Source: an uncultured Acetatifactor sp.
GTDB lineage: Bacteria; Bacillota; Clostridia; Lachnospirales; Lachnospiraceae
Reading direction: 5' to 3'
NCBI GenBank assembly: GCA_934426825.1
Contig: CAKRYI010000011.1
Coordinates: 1 to 64,000 of the forward strand
Length of the DNA stretch: 64,000 nt
Of this stretch, positions 27,101-35,042 are shown piece by piece (position 1 is the stretch's first letter; each line of letters starts with the position of its first letter). The notes under the pieces are model-generated. The model worked only from the letters and a program-made list of their open reading frames with translations, searched no databases and had not been told where the DNA came from. A program made the position numbers and the translations under genes.

Positions 27101-28845
27101 CGGACATTGTACCGACGGTGGATAGCGAGGGCTATGTGGCTGTCTTTACGCCGACAGACAATGTAAATTATAAGCCGGCAACGGCAGTTGTAACGCTTGC
27201 ACTCGGAAAGGCAAAGCCTGAAATTACGGAGAAGCCGACGGCGGCAGCAATCACTTACGGGCAGACGCTTGGGGAGAGTCTGCTGAGCGGAGGTGCAGGA
27301 AACGTAGCAGGAACCTTCGCATGGAAGGATGGGAACGTGAAACCCACTGTTTCTGATGGTGACGCAACGCCGTACGAGGTAGTATTTACCTCAGAGGACA
27401 GTAACTGGGGAACGGCGGAGACGACAGTGACCCTTAAAGTCAACAAGGCGCCCTGTCCGTCCAATATGCCGCAGACGCAAATGGCGCCCGCGCATAGATT
27501 CAAGACGGTCGGAGAGGTGGAGCTGCCGCAGGGCTGGTACTGGGTGGAAACCGATGCTCTGCAGGAGCTTGCCGATGAGACGGCGGTGACTGCAACGGCA
27601 GTTTACAACGGAAGCGACAAGGGCAATTATGAGACCGAGAGCGTTGAAATTGTGCTGATAAGGAGTAAATGTGAGCATACGTCCACGGCGGTGAACGGAA
27701 GGAAGGATGCGACCTGTCAGGCGGAAGGTTATACCGGAGACACGGTATGTGCGGAATGTGGTGTCACGCTGTCAGTGGGAACGACGATTCCCAAGACGGC
27801 GCACAGCTATACAGGTGTGGTGACGAAGGCTGCGACAACGGAGGAAGAGGGCGTCATGACCTATACCTGTGGCATTTGCATGCACAGCTACACCGAGGCA
27901 ATCGCAAAGCTGACACCTGCCCCCGCACCGGCACCGACGCCCGCACCCACGACAGAGCCTGCAGCGGCACCTGCAGCGTCAACACCTGCGGCAGAGCCTG
28001 AAACAAAACCCGCACCGGCGAATGACCGGACGACAAAATCCACAGAAGCTCCCAAGGCAGAGACTGAGACAGCACCGGCACCGACGACGAAGTCCACAGC
28101 GGAGTCCGCGTCTGAGGAAACACCGGATGCAGGAATGCCGTACCTTAAGAAAGATACCGGAAAGAACGGCTGGGAACTGATTAAGGAACAGTTGGAGAAT
28201 GTGCCGGACAGAGATGTTGTTGACGTGGAAATGAACGGTGCAACCACCGTGCCGGGAGATGTTTTTGACACCATCAAAGGCAGAGATTTGACAGTTGTTT
28301 TCCATATGGGAGACGGTATCAGCTGGACGGTGAACGGTAAGGATGTCACGGCAGATAAGGGTAAGGATATTGATTTCGGGGTAGTGTTTGGCAAAGAAGC
28401 CGGAAAGACGATTCCGGTGGAGGTCATCAATAATGTTACCGGAGAGAGATATTCCATCAACCTGACGCTTGCGTATGACGGCGAGTTTGGCTTTCAGGCG
28501 ACGCTTACCGTGAATATGGATAAAAAGAATGCCGGACTTTTTGCAAACCTGTTCTATTATAACGAACAGTCCGGCGAACTGGAATTTATCTGTGCCGGTG
28601 AGATAGACAGTAAAGGAGAGGTCGGACTGACCTTCACCCATGCTTCGGACTACACGATTATCGTGGATGTGCAGTCGATGGAGCCGAATGCGATGGACGA
28701 TGCGGCAAATCCGGCGGTTTCGCAGGAGGTAAGTGCAGCAGGAAGTTTCCATCCCGTTGGGGCACTCCTTATCGCACTGGCGGTGATCGCTCTCGGCGCA
28801 GGAGGATTCCTGCTTGTGAGAGCGAAAAAGGGAGAGGAAGAATAA
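21139..28845 (+). CDS. Giant exported multi-domain surface protein (2568 aa)
   Basis: A basic N-terminus and hydrophobic stretch (about 37-58) form a signal peptide ending near VNA-A. Then come a glycine-rich beta-helix-like region with GAGIGG motifs (about 70-400), a second beta-helix region beginning KGCTVRLQENMIHSG (about 690-930), and Ig-like modules including DKAGNRS and IDNTAPGL (about 1240-1400). MBG/YDG-like modules follow (YGQTLGESLLSGG, EFQITQA; about 1530-2160), and a Cys-rich module CEHTST..CAECG..YTCGIC starts near 2178. A Pro/Ala/Thr linker (about 2258-2331), a conserved C-terminal domain (about 2333-2518) and a membrane helix with a KKGEEE tail complete it. There is no LPXTG; it is likely membrane-anchored through the wall. 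The C-terminal domain and Cys module recur in the broken paralogue at 31095-32859. The role may be adhesion or glycan binding. Confidence 0.8.
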   Translation: MQNQTMKHHLGKQQKMENRNGNGRKRTATGGLRRAGRWAAAFLLVGFLAGASFGAPGMERVNAAQTIQTQTAVMELSKLPLIADNAQRLDFTINAGNVSKYDNAVLTGSFSDEDGNIARKRIVIDGTTVNLTIRDVNIDRSTWYATTAAVELINGAKLNLTLEGDNVLKGSIGGAGIGVGEDCTLTITGQSMGTLTAVGGSYYGGAAGIGANGTGAYAGKPREVIQKFGTIIIEGGTVNAEGGTYFYRGVLESSGAGIGGSGYGSEGTIIIRGGVVNTVGGTGAAGIGGGCAGHVDKIEITGGKVTATAVVDGTNSTIQGAAIGSGYNGNSMEAMPCGEISIMGGEITADGNIGYGTGDNEYNGGSIRIGGEAKLDVTGTISLKDPEGVAYMLQLTVYDVRLVGSQNIAGTAELKNQKRKTIGEVSGASAAIELEYFAESELTGKQDVKVTIGEYEYQTQVDFQAGKTDYAVQIGQPLCDTRLRLDIDWTWGTKARKVTSLSVTKAGKEFDRQEYYVAEKTEGTESKDYLYLQMYLPEGEQYDITAAIEGVNGGEPVTVSGQTVKGGAENVIYVLPLNVELIDADNTDNLAEVTVSGKKDITVHYLVSKTDFTDEEIQAKAEIGETESLKLTGGTQTFSVAASDVETDVTCYVIAKGSNGYSKVYRQSFHSGELVAVEAMLYKRGETEGIAYATLDAAVAAAQKPENKGCTVRLQENMIHSGTLTVNDGSFTLDVNGKQLTAEDRTTLLQLDGGSLTLKDSKGTGSMVGGKRVGSTVAHIIVANGGTLTIQNGNYWVNANGSGADADKGAVIYTDEGANPVVKIKDGSFGRKTQCSKYGFYMQSGILEVEGGTFVEVWNYAIKDTEATISGGEFQSNLILSQDNAKLRGGSFATLMVADEAGNIASDGDCSQLLDGTYGEKYQYKKNGNLVEAKDAKGNSLFNVEVICVLPELDRSAKITIVNGGTRQPMVGDTLQCTFEPYPVGKEWDVIDTHTYNWYRVDGEEATLVHTGSGRWNCTYDVTADDIGKKLYCEVVFEKYQSVRTEPTKTVTKYRLNAINTLFKNTVTKYYTGEPVTLTAEDLADAGVGGNNNLNLQLDTDFIVQRYENNTEVGKATVWVEGIGDYIGSTQNRFDIVYKPMNVTPTVKGLGADGWTNCAELVAPEGYTISFSQKDGYAGSIFYDKESGMDGVQPTYYLRETATGYISDAKQLADVIKVEKEAPAFTGESDGISFGLSNWKEREKPISFEIKTKSAQMALHATDALSGIQTYYYYADRVQDTANYQVLTDYQLQELERSFKAAENGRFTLDTDGSYVVYAYAVDKAGNRSTVICSGGIVIDNTAPGLTAAVPAEKIKSNEADVEFTMDEAGTLSYYYCDSNSGFGMNETPTFEELENHKGAFDEHFRYGTVSVSLGQVGQKQNLSLENLDIHTEYAVYLVTEDEMGNVSQVKRLNFRTKKLLPVLKEAPTLTGEYGTKVADLQITGGSVLQPDKETALEGTWSLVTGNTGLDLVPQVGEEKTYRVIYKITSAGGLNDAYEDVECDAKAVITPKDISSFTVEDIADCEYSGAELTPEPVVKGTDRYGAEQTLTKGVDYQVSYRDNTHAGTATIVITGQGNYQGALEKEFQITQARNEFTSKLTCDSYTYDKEAVPAPNVTAKYGTVIYEYAKVADNGNPPVEDDYTTELPVKAGEWCVRAYVPETEDYTGMLSGGVPFTIRKAEYRNGIQYGEYVSYRDWTGETVTVPGEKFFPNPPEDCGKITYSVKVDDLSNILEGTAVVDENGTLSYRLRQVTASEIENGKKQAWITYKISTENYEIVGDSGWRIEVVDWLEFQGRDEVQIDGSNELTYGQKLSALTLNSRNSVFHDVHMNEVEGSFEWLEPESVPAVGTTSATYYLRHSLKESYKTYQNEIAITVVPAAPRVTAPVLGNGVTITYDPAKTLGDVFPMNGYAAAGSMAESIWTGGSAVWTVGDNEVTVDGSWSWQNPDIVPTVDSEGYVAVFTPTDNVNYKPATAVVTLALGKAKPEITEKPTAAAITYGQTLGESLLSGGAGNVAGTFAWKDGNVKPTVSDGDATPYEVVFTSEDSNWGTAETTVTLKVNKAPCPSNMPQTQMAPAHRFKTVGEVELPQGWYWVETDALQELADETAVTATAVYNGSDKGNYETESVEIVLIRSKCEHTSTAVNGRKDATCQAEGYTGDTVCAECGVTLSVGTTIPKTAHSYTGVVTKAATTEEEGVMTYTCGICMHSYTEAIAKLTPAPAPAPTPAPTTEPAAAPAASTPAAEPETKPAPANDRTTKSTEAPKAETETAPAPTTKSTAESASEETPDAGMPYLKKDTGKNGWELIKEQLENVPDRDVVDVEMNGATTVPGDVFDTIKGRDLTVVFHMGDGISWTVNGKDVTADKGKDIDFGVVFGKEAGKTIPVEVINNVTGERYSINLTLAYDGEFGFQATLTVNMDKKNAGLFANLFYYNEQSGELEFICAGEIDSKGEVGLTFTHASDYTIIVDVQSMEPNAMDDAANPAVSQEVSAAGSFHPVGALLIALAVIALGAGGFLLVRAKKGEEE

Positions 28846-28848
28846 ATC

Positions 28849-30153
28849 TTATTTTTGTATCACAATATCAATCGTGAAACAATCGGCGGTGTGGGAGAAT
28901 TTAGCCATGCCGCCGTATTTTTCTGCCACGGTGGCAATGGAGGTCAGACCGATGCCGGAACCGCCCTTATGTGTGGAGAGGTAGGCATCGTCCCTTTGCT
29001 TTACAACACCGTCAAAGCTGTTTTCAGAGATAATGTAAAGACAACGGTCATGCTGCGGCTGAATTGTTAAGTTGTGATATTTTTTCTCCGGCGGAAGGGT
29101 CTGGCAGCCATAGTATACATTTTCCAGCAGATTGCCGAGAAGCCCGCAGAGTTCGGTGTCCGTAATTTGAAGGTTGTTCGGAAGACTGATTTTCCAGCTA
29201 CGGCGGATTCCGTCGGCGTCCATCCTTGCCGCATAGTAATTTAACAGGGCATTGACCGGAATGTTCAGGCAATAGGTCGTTACGGATTCCGGAAGAGAAG
29301 AAATGTATTCCGACAGATGGCTTGTCAGCGCATCATAGTCTTTATCCTGAGCCATCTGGGCAATGCTTAAGAGCTGCTGGCGGAAATCATGGCGCTGTCT
29401 GGAGGATTCTGTAATGTAGCGCTGCTGGGCAAGGTAATGGCTCTCCTGCATCTCGAAAAAGCGGATGCGTTCCCTGTCCTGAGAACTCCGGCGGAGTTCC
29501 ACGGTCATCATATAGAAAATCAGATAAATGATATTGAACAGGAAGAATACAAGAGCTATGTAAATAAGGTAAATCGGGTAGACACGGTTGACGTACATGG
29601 TTTCGTATTTATGCGGCATCATCATAATGTTGAGCACAATAAAAATCAGCGGAACCGGCAGGGAAACAGCCCACACGCGGGGGGATTCCGTGAAATCAAT
29701 GAAATCTCCGAGAAAACGGTAGAAGAACCACGCATATAACAGCAAAAACAGGACACTGATACCCAGTTGGACGCTCCCGACAAGGGGACAATGGGACAGG
29801 GAGCCTTCTAACGGGTGTACGCGGCAGTCGATGGCAAGGGTGATGAGCGTGGGAAAGGACATCAGAGCCATGACAAGCAGAAAGACGGATGCAGTTGTGC
29901 AGATATGTGTCTTAAGCACCTTTTGATAACAGGCAAAAAGGACTGCCACCAACGGCAGAAGGACATAGTTGGTTGGAAGATCGGCAAGGGTGACGATAGC
30001 AGCGCAGAGCGGTATCAGGACGGCAAACAGACCGCTCGCCACAAGGCAGAGCTTCCGGATGGGGAGGCGCAGCTGGTTCCGCACGGGAAGCAGACACAGC
30101 GCAGCAGCCGGAAACAGTATCATAAATGAAAAAATTTCAGATAAATAATTCAT
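28849..30153 (-). CDS. GHKL-family sensor histidine kinase (AgrC-like)
   Basis: Six to seven membrane helices occupy about residues 5-220, then a coiled coil and the kinase core. The core has the phosphoacceptor His in SRQRHDFRQQL (about 255), an N-box in LLGNLLENVYYGC and a G-box GGSGIGL: the HATPase_c_5 type partnered with LytTR regulators. I start at ATG 30153 (MNYLSEIF), with GAAAGGA 10 bp upstream; the longer ORF uses a TTG with the SD abutting it. It starts 5 bp after the regulator stop, so the two form an operon. It is convergent with the giant surface protein gene (3-bp gap). Confidence 0.88.
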   Translation of the reverse strand: MNYLSEIFSFMILFPAAALCLLPVRNQLRLPIRKLCLVASGLFAVLIPLCAAIVTLADLPTNYVLLPLVAVLFACYQKVLKTHICTTASVFLLVMALMSFPTLITLAIDCRVHPLEGSLSHCPLVGSVQLGISVLFLLLYAWFFYRFLGDFIDFTESPRVWAVSLPVPLIFIVLNIMMMPHKYETMYVNRVYPIYLIYIALVFFLFNIIYLIFYMMTVELRRSSQDRERIRFFEMQESHYLAQQRYITESSRQRHDFRQQLLSIAQMAQDKDYDALTSHLSEYISSLPESVTTYCLNIPVNALLNYYAARMDADGIRRSWKISLPNNLQITDTELCGLLGNLLENVYYGCQTLPPEKKYHNLTIQPQHDRCLYIISENSFDGVVKQRDDAYLSTHKGGSGIGLTSIATVAEKYGGMAKFSHTADCFTIDIVIQK

Positions 30154-30158
30154 GGGAT

Positions 30159-30896
30159 TCAATTCCTTTCTGACATGGAGTTATGGAATTTGGTAAAGTT
30201 GTAATTGTGCCATGTCTGGGTCAGCTGGCGCAGTTTTCGCTGTGTCACCGGAACATTCAGACCGTTTTGCAAAAGACAGGCATTTCCCTGAAAGCCGGTG
30301 ATATGGTCCATATTCACAAGGATTCCGCGGCTGACAAGCAGAAAGCGTCCGTCCTCCGTAAGCGGCTTTGTAAAGCCGGAAAATGCGGAGTATACGGTGT
30401 ATTCCCTGCCGGAAATACACTGCACGAGTGTGGAATGTCCGGAGGCGGATAAACAGGCAATCTCGCTGTAGAAGAGCCGGATGTCCAGACCGTTTGAGGA
30501 AAAGGACAGGTAATCCTCCGGCTTTGGCAGAAGCGCAAGGGAATCCGTCAGACAGGTAAAAAATTTATTCTTTTCCAGTGGTTTTTCAATGTAATCGAAA
30601 GCATGGACGGAAAATGCCTGCCCCATATGCTCACCGCTGGAGGTGAGAAAAATCAGCAGGGAACGGCTGTCGGATTCCCGCATTTTCTTGGCGGTGTCGA
30701 TTCCGCTCATGCCGCCCATGTAAATATCCATAAACACAATGTCATAAGTATAGGGAACAAACGCGGAGAGAAATGACTCGCCGCTCTCAAACATATCTAC
30801 TTCAAATTCCGTGTGCATTTCCTCGGCGAAGGAGGAAAACAGTCTGCCGGCGGACTCTCTCTCCACCGCAGAATCATCCACCAGTGCAAATCGCAT
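30159..30896 (-). CDS. LytTR-type response regulator
   Basis: A receiver domain (1-115) with acidic D7/D8 (LVDDSA), phosphoacceptor D57 in VFMDIYMGGMSG, T85 and K105 (IEKPLEK) is followed by a LytTR DNA-binding domain (about 140-240; YSEIACLSASGHSTLVQC, FLLVSRGILVNMDHI). ATG 30896 is chosen for GAGGAG upstream; the ORF extends further only through the promoter region. It shares an operon with the kinase and is divergent from the decayed surface-protein gene. It probably binds the 28-bp elements at 20663 and 30997. Confidence 0.9.
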   Translation of the reverse strand: MRFALVDDSAVERESAGRLFSSFAEEMHTEFEVDMFESGESFLSAFVPYTYDIVFMDIYMGGMSGIDTAKKMRESDSRSLLIFLTSSGEHMGQAFSVHAFDYIEKPLEKNKFFTCLTDSLALLPKPEDYLSFSSNGLDIRLFYSEIACLSASGHSTLVQCISGREYTVYSAFSGFTKPLTEDGRFLLVSRGILVNMDHITGFQGNACLLQNGLNVPVTQRKLRQLTQTWHNYNFTKFHNSMSERN

Positions 30897-30996
30897 CAGA
30901 TTCAACGCTCCTCTTCTGTATTTATACATAGTATAGCATAAATGGGAAGTGGGGACATAAATTTTTTGCGGGAAGCGGAAACAGTCATTTGTTATT

Positions 30997-31024
30997 CGTG
31001 ACGAAAGTTGTCGTTTCGTGCAAG
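30997..31024 (+). promoter_or_regulatory. Putative LytTR operator, copy 2
   Basis: The element starts CGTGACGAAAGTTGTC and ends TTTCGTGCAAG. It contains the inverted core ACGAAA..TTTCGT. It matches copy 1 at 21 of 28 positions and sits 5 bp before TTGCGC. It lies between the regulator operon and the surface-protein pseudogene, so could affect both directions. Confidence 0.6.
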
Positions 31025-31029
31025 TCACC

Positions 31030-31058
31030 TTGCGCAGAGAGTCAAACCTATATAAAAT
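31030..31058 (+). promoter_or_regulatory. Promoter of the surface-protein pseudogene
   Basis: TTGCGC (31030-31035), 17 bp, TAAAAT (31053-31058), inside TATAAAATTA. Confidence 0.5.
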
Positions 31059-31094
31059 TAGAAAAAGTGTAGTTATTTATAACCGAGATATTAG

Positions 31095-32859
31095 ATGAAA
31101 GCAGGCATAAAGAGTATGAAGAAGTGGAACAAAGAATGAAAAAAAATAATGGCGGTAACGCTGGCGGCGCTGATTGCCGGCAGTACGGTGGAACCGTCGG
31201 CATTGGCGGCGGCAGCGGCGGGTCAGAAGCAGGAAGTGACGCTGACGGCAGTTGATACACCGGATGCGGCGGTAACGGGGAGCGCGGACGGGAAGGATTC
31301 TGTGAGCGGTAACTCTGTGACAGCCGGGGACAGTGCACTTGCCGGGGAAAATGGAATAGCGACGCTGGCTGAGGAGAGCGGTTCCACGGAAGATGTGGTC
31401 AGTCTGACCATAGGTGAGACCACCACAAACTATACGTCTCTGTCAGTAGCAGTGGCGGCGCTGCCAACAGATTCCGACGCAACACTGACGCTGCTGGGGG
31501 ATTGTCCGGCAGATACCTATATACTTGGAGACAAGGTAACAGGCACGGTAACGCTGGATCTGGCGGGGCATGCATTGACAGTGCCGGACGATAACAATAT
31601 TATGTTAAGCAGTGATAGTTTTATTGTGATGTCTTCACAAAATGTCGGTTACAAGGTCTGAGTGCAGTCATCCCCAGACGGTAGTAAGGAATGCACAAGA
31701 GGCAACCTGTACCGAAGCCGGCTATACCGGAGACACCTACTGCACAGAGTGTAACCAAATTACCGTGAACGGCACGGTAATCCCCGCCAAGGGACACAGC
31801 TACACGTCAGTGATTACAAAACAGCCGACGACCGCAGAGGAAGGCATCCGAACCTACACCTGCGGAGGCTGCGGACACAGTTACACGGAACCTGTGGAAA
31901 AACTGAACGACAGCGGTTCGGGTAGTACAGATACTGGAAATAAAGACGCGGGAAATGCGGATAGCGGAAATAAAGACGCAGGAAGCGCAGGTGCCGGAAA
32001 CAAAGACACGGGAAGCACAAACACAGAAAGCACAGAACCGGGAAACAAAAATACGGCAAGCACAGATACCAACACCACAGACGCAGGAAACGGCAGCCGC
32101 AGCGCAGCTCCATTCCTCAAGGGAGAGAACGGCAAAGAAGGCTGGGACGTCATCTGTGAGGATGTGAAGGCGGCTTCGGCGGGAGAAGAGATTACCGTGG
32201 ATATGAACGGCACTACTGTGGCACCCGGCAACCTGTTTGAACTGATTCACGGAGAAAATATTACTGTTGTGTTTGATATGGGTAACGGCATTGCATGGAG
32301 TGTGAACGGAAAAGATGTCACCGACATAAAAGGTGATATTGATTTCGGCATTACATTCGGAACAGAAGCAGGGAAAAACATTCCGGTAGATGTGATTAAC
32401 AGTATCACAGGCGAGCATACATCGATGAATCTGACGTTAGCATATAACGGCGAGTTTGGATTTACGGCAGCACTGACAGTCAATCTGGAAGAAGCAAATG
32501 CCGGATACTATGCAAATCTGTTTTATTACAATCCGGATAACAGCAGCTTGGAGTTTGTATGTGCCGGACAGATTGGAAAAGACGGTAATGTAAATCTCAC
32601 ATTTACGCATGCTTCCGATTACACGATAGTAATTGCAGAAATTATAATGGATGAAAAGAATATCGACAGTATTCAAAAAACTGACGATAAGGAACTGTCT
32701 GAACAGGATGCAGAACCGGCTTCTCAGGATTCAAGCGCCGGGTCAGCCAAAGCGGATGATTCCGCGTGGAGAAGTTTTTGGATGATAATGCTTGGTTCGA
32801 TAGTAGTTGTTGTAGGAGTGGGTATGTTCTTTATTAACAAAAAGAAGAAATCCGAGTAG
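31095..32859 (+). pseudogene. Decayed paralogue of the giant surface protein
   Basis: Read from ATG 31095, the frame gives a basic leader ending WNKE, then TGA (31137-31139), then continues in frame as KKIMAVTLAALIAGS, a signal-peptide core. So a stop codon interrupts the signal peptide. The frame then runs through a beta-helix start (TVTLDLAGHALTVPD) and ends at TGA 31659. A second frame from about 31642 carries the Cys module (CSHPQ..CTECN..YTCGGCGHSYTEP), a GNKDAG-type repeat linker, the C-terminal domain (APFLKGENGKEGW..) and a membrane helix with a KKKKSE tail. Compared with the giant paralogue the whole Ig/MBG middle is missing. Separately readable parts are 31149-31661 and 31642-32859; the latter could still be expressed but lacks a signal peptide. 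Confidence 0.75.
31915..32095 (+). repeat. Low-complexity Gly-Asn-Lys-Asp/Thr-Ser repeat linker
   Basis: About 15 imperfect short units of the type GNKDAGS, GNADS and GNKDTGS encode a Gly/Ser/Thr/Asp-rich linker between the Cys module and the C-terminal domain. In the giant paralogue the same position is a Pro/Ala/Thr linker. Confidence 0.7.
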
Positions 32860-32875
32860 GATAAATACAGAAACA

Positions 32876-32914
32876 AAAACAGGCTTGCCGACATGTGTTG
32901 GTTAAGCCTGTTTT
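32876..32914. terminator. Bidirectional Rho-independent terminator
   Basis: AAAACAGGCTT and AAGCCTGTTTT arms with a ~17-nt loop, flanked by T-runs on both strands. It serves the surface-protein pseudogene (plus) and cstA (minus). A second GC-rich hairpin (GCGCCGG/CCGGCGC, 32923-32957) lies between it and cstA. Confidence 0.8.
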
Positions 32915-32975
32915 GTCGTGGTGCGCCGGAGGCTCCCTTTAGGGAGCACCCGGCGCCGTATTTTACTGCATATCT

Positions 32976-34673
32976 TTACTGTACATTCGCTGTTTTCTTT
33001 TTACGAAGCAGCTCTTTGCCGGAAGTGACGACGATAATGACTCCCAGAACCATAAGCAGAATCGCAATGATTAATTGTAATCCCTCTACCATGAAAACGG
33101 CGGTGCCTGCACCGAAGGCTTTGACAAGACCGATGGTACGCTCTACCAAAGCGGTGAAGGTGACACCCAACATAATCACCAGAGGAACGATTAAGGTACG
33201 GTTTTCTCTGCCGGTTACTTTTAAGAAAACGCAGAGGGTGATGAGTACCAAAGCGCTCAGCAACTGGTTGGCGCTGCCAAACAGCGGCCAGATATTGGAG
33301 TAACCGATTTTTGTCAGAATAAAGCCGCAGGCGAGGGTAACAACGGTGGAGAAATATTTGTTGCAGAGAACCTTTCTCCAAAGAGCGGCGTTTTTCATAT
33401 CATCCGTGCTGAACAGTTCCTGAAAGGACATACGTCCGATTCTTGCCACGGCGTCCAGACTGGTAAGAGCTAAAGCGGAAACACACATGGTCATGAAGCA
33501 CTGGGCTACATAGACAGGGAATCCGAACATTTCCAGCAGTCCTGCCACACCGGAGGAAAAGATTTGGAAAGGAGTTCCGGTGGCGGGAGTTCCGTCAGCG
33601 GCGGCAGCGGCTCCGGCAACACAGAGTGCCAGAATAGCCAGCAGACTTTCCAAAATCATGGCACCATAACCGACCTTTAACATATCCTTTTCGTTGGCAA
33701 TGGTCTTGGATGAGGTTCCGGAGGAAACCAGACTGTGGAAACCGGATACGGCGCCACATGCCACAGTTACGAAGAGAATGGGGAACAAATCACCCAGCTT
33801 TTCGTTATGGAATCCGGTAAAGGTGGGAAGGTTCATGGAAGGGTGAGCAACCAAAAGGCCTACCACAGCGCCTAAAATCATACCGCCGAACATGAAGGTG
33901 GTCATATAATCACGGGGCTGTTTCAACAGCCACATGGGAAGTACGGATGCAAGGAATATGTAAGCAAAGGTAAAGTAAATCCAAGCGTCCTTGCCGCCGG
34001 TGATGGGGAATGCCATACCGATACCGAGGGAGGCTACGGTGCAAAGCAGTCCGACCACACATTCCTTCCAGCCGGAGAGGTTGAATTTCTTTTGCAGTAA
34101 ACCGAAAATCATGGCAAACACGATAAACAGGATGGAAATGGTTCCTGCGGCGCCGTTTGCTTTTGCGGCGGGTGAAAGAGAGGTTACACCGTCAGTCACA
34201 ACAAACGCATTGAAAGTGCCCGCCACCATGTCGGCAAATGCGGCAATGACAATCAGGGTAAAGAGCCAGCAGAAAATTAAGAACAGCTTTCTACCGGTTT
34301 TGCCAATGTATTTTTCAATTAACAGTCCCATGGATTTGCCTTCGTTCTTGACGCTGGCATACAATGCGCCGAAGTCGGTAACGGCACCGAAGAAAATACC
34401 GCCTAAGACAATCCAAAGAAATACGGGAACCCATCCAAAGACAGCTGCCTGAATGGCACCCGTTACAGGGCCGGCACCGGCAATGGAGGAGAACTGGTGG
34501 GCAAATACTACCCAGCCGTGGGTCGGAACATAGTCCTGACCGTCCTCATGGACACAGGCGGGAGTTTTGGCTTTCGGGTCAATGCCCCATTTTTTTGCAA
34601 GCCATCTGCCATAGAGTGTGTAGCCTGCCAAGAGGCATACAGCAGCGATTAATACGATTACAAGTGTGTTCAT
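32976..34673 (-). CDS. cstA: CstA-family carbon starvation transporter
   Basis: A 565-residue protein with about 14-16 membrane helices. The family blocks are PTHGWVVFAHQFSSIAGAGPVTG, GGIFFGAVTDFGALYASVKNEG, SGFHSLVSSGTSSKTI and FGSANQLLSALVLI. CstA/YjiY proteins import peptides or pyruvate. This is the short Firmicute form, without the long E. coli C-terminal region. GAGG precedes ATG 34673. Expression should be controlled by the T-box leader upstream, linking uptake to an uncharged tRNA. Confidence 0.92.
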   Translation of the reverse strand: MNTLVIVLIAAVCLLAGYTLYGRWLAKKWGIDPKAKTPACVHEDGQDYVPTHGWVVFAHQFSSIAGAGPVTGAIQAAVFGWVPVFLWIVLGGIFFGAVTDFGALYASVKNEGKSMGLLIEKYIGKTGRKLFLIFCWLFTLIVIAAFADMVAGTFNAFVVTDGVTSLSPAAKANGAAGTISILFIVFAMIFGLLQKKFNLSGWKECVVGLLCTVASLGIGMAFPITGGKDAWIYFTFAYIFLASVLPMWLLKQPRDYMTTFMFGGMILGAVVGLLVAHPSMNLPTFTGFHNEKLGDLFPILFVTVACGAVSGFHSLVSSGTSSKTIANEKDMLKVGYGAMILESLLAILALCVAGAAAAADGTPATGTPFQIFSSGVAGLLEMFGFPVYVAQCFMTMCVSALALTSLDAVARIGRMSFQELFSTDDMKNAALWRKVLCNKYFSTVVTLACGFILTKIGYSNIWPLFGSANQLLSALVLITLCVFLKVTGRENRTLIVPLVIMLGVTFTALVERTIGLVKAFGAGTAVFMVEGLQLIIAILLMVLGVIIVVTSGKELLRKKKTANVQ

Positions 34674-34742
34674 AGTATAACCTCGTTTCTTAGAGTATTT
34701 TGTGTATCAAAATCCATAATGGGTGACCGGGTAGGGGAAAAT

Positions 34743-34786
34743 AAAAAATCCTCCGTCTTTACAGTTACCTGTAGAAGACGAAGGAT
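34743..34786 (-). terminator. T-box regulatory terminator
   Basis: On the minus strand, ATCCTTCGTCTT pairs with AAGACGGAGGAT, followed by TTTTTTAT. It lies 70 bp before cstA and competes with the antiterminator formed with the T-box sequence. Confidence 0.85.
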
Positions 34787-35036
34787 GAATCTCCGCGTTA
34801 CCACTTCTTTTGCCGGGTTATACCGACCTCTCTGCCACATCCGCTGTTATTCAGGTGAATGCGTTCCTTTTTAACGGTAGGATACCGGCGAGGGCTACTT
34901 GCAAAGCGTTTGCCCAAGCTGCTGGCAGGGGATAGCCTCGCACCGACGCTGTTGTCTCACACCAGCCGACAACTCTCTGAAAACGTGCTATGGTAGGAAG
35001 TCCTGTCCTGTTCATCGCATTTGGATATTGATGTTG
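34787..35036 (-). ncRNA. T-box leader of cstA, probable Ala (GCU) specifier
   Basis: On the minus strand the leader has a Stem I with the AG-bulge AGAGAG, a distal-loop GGCTGGTG, and the apical helix GTTGTC/GACAAC. Further on is the T-box core TGGTAACGCGG (34791-34804), then the terminator. A GCAC/GTGC helix lies directly above the specifier loop, and the 3' side then reads GAG-GCT-A, so GCU followed by a purine is the likely specifier (Ala). T-box class is clear; the amino-acid assignment is inferred by hand folding. Confidence 0.8.
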
Positions 35037-35042
35037 ACACTT

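Noticed and set aside
27747..28460. Several long frames on both strands across the Pro/Ala/Thr linker
   Set aside because: Low-complexity GC-rich codons open all frames; only the plus-strand surface protein frame continues into a conserved domain.
31915..32095. Possible CRISPR array from the regularly spaced repeats
   Set aside because: The repeats are short, imperfect and in frame with a Gly/Asn/Lys/Asp linker; there are no unique spacers of constant length and no cas genes.
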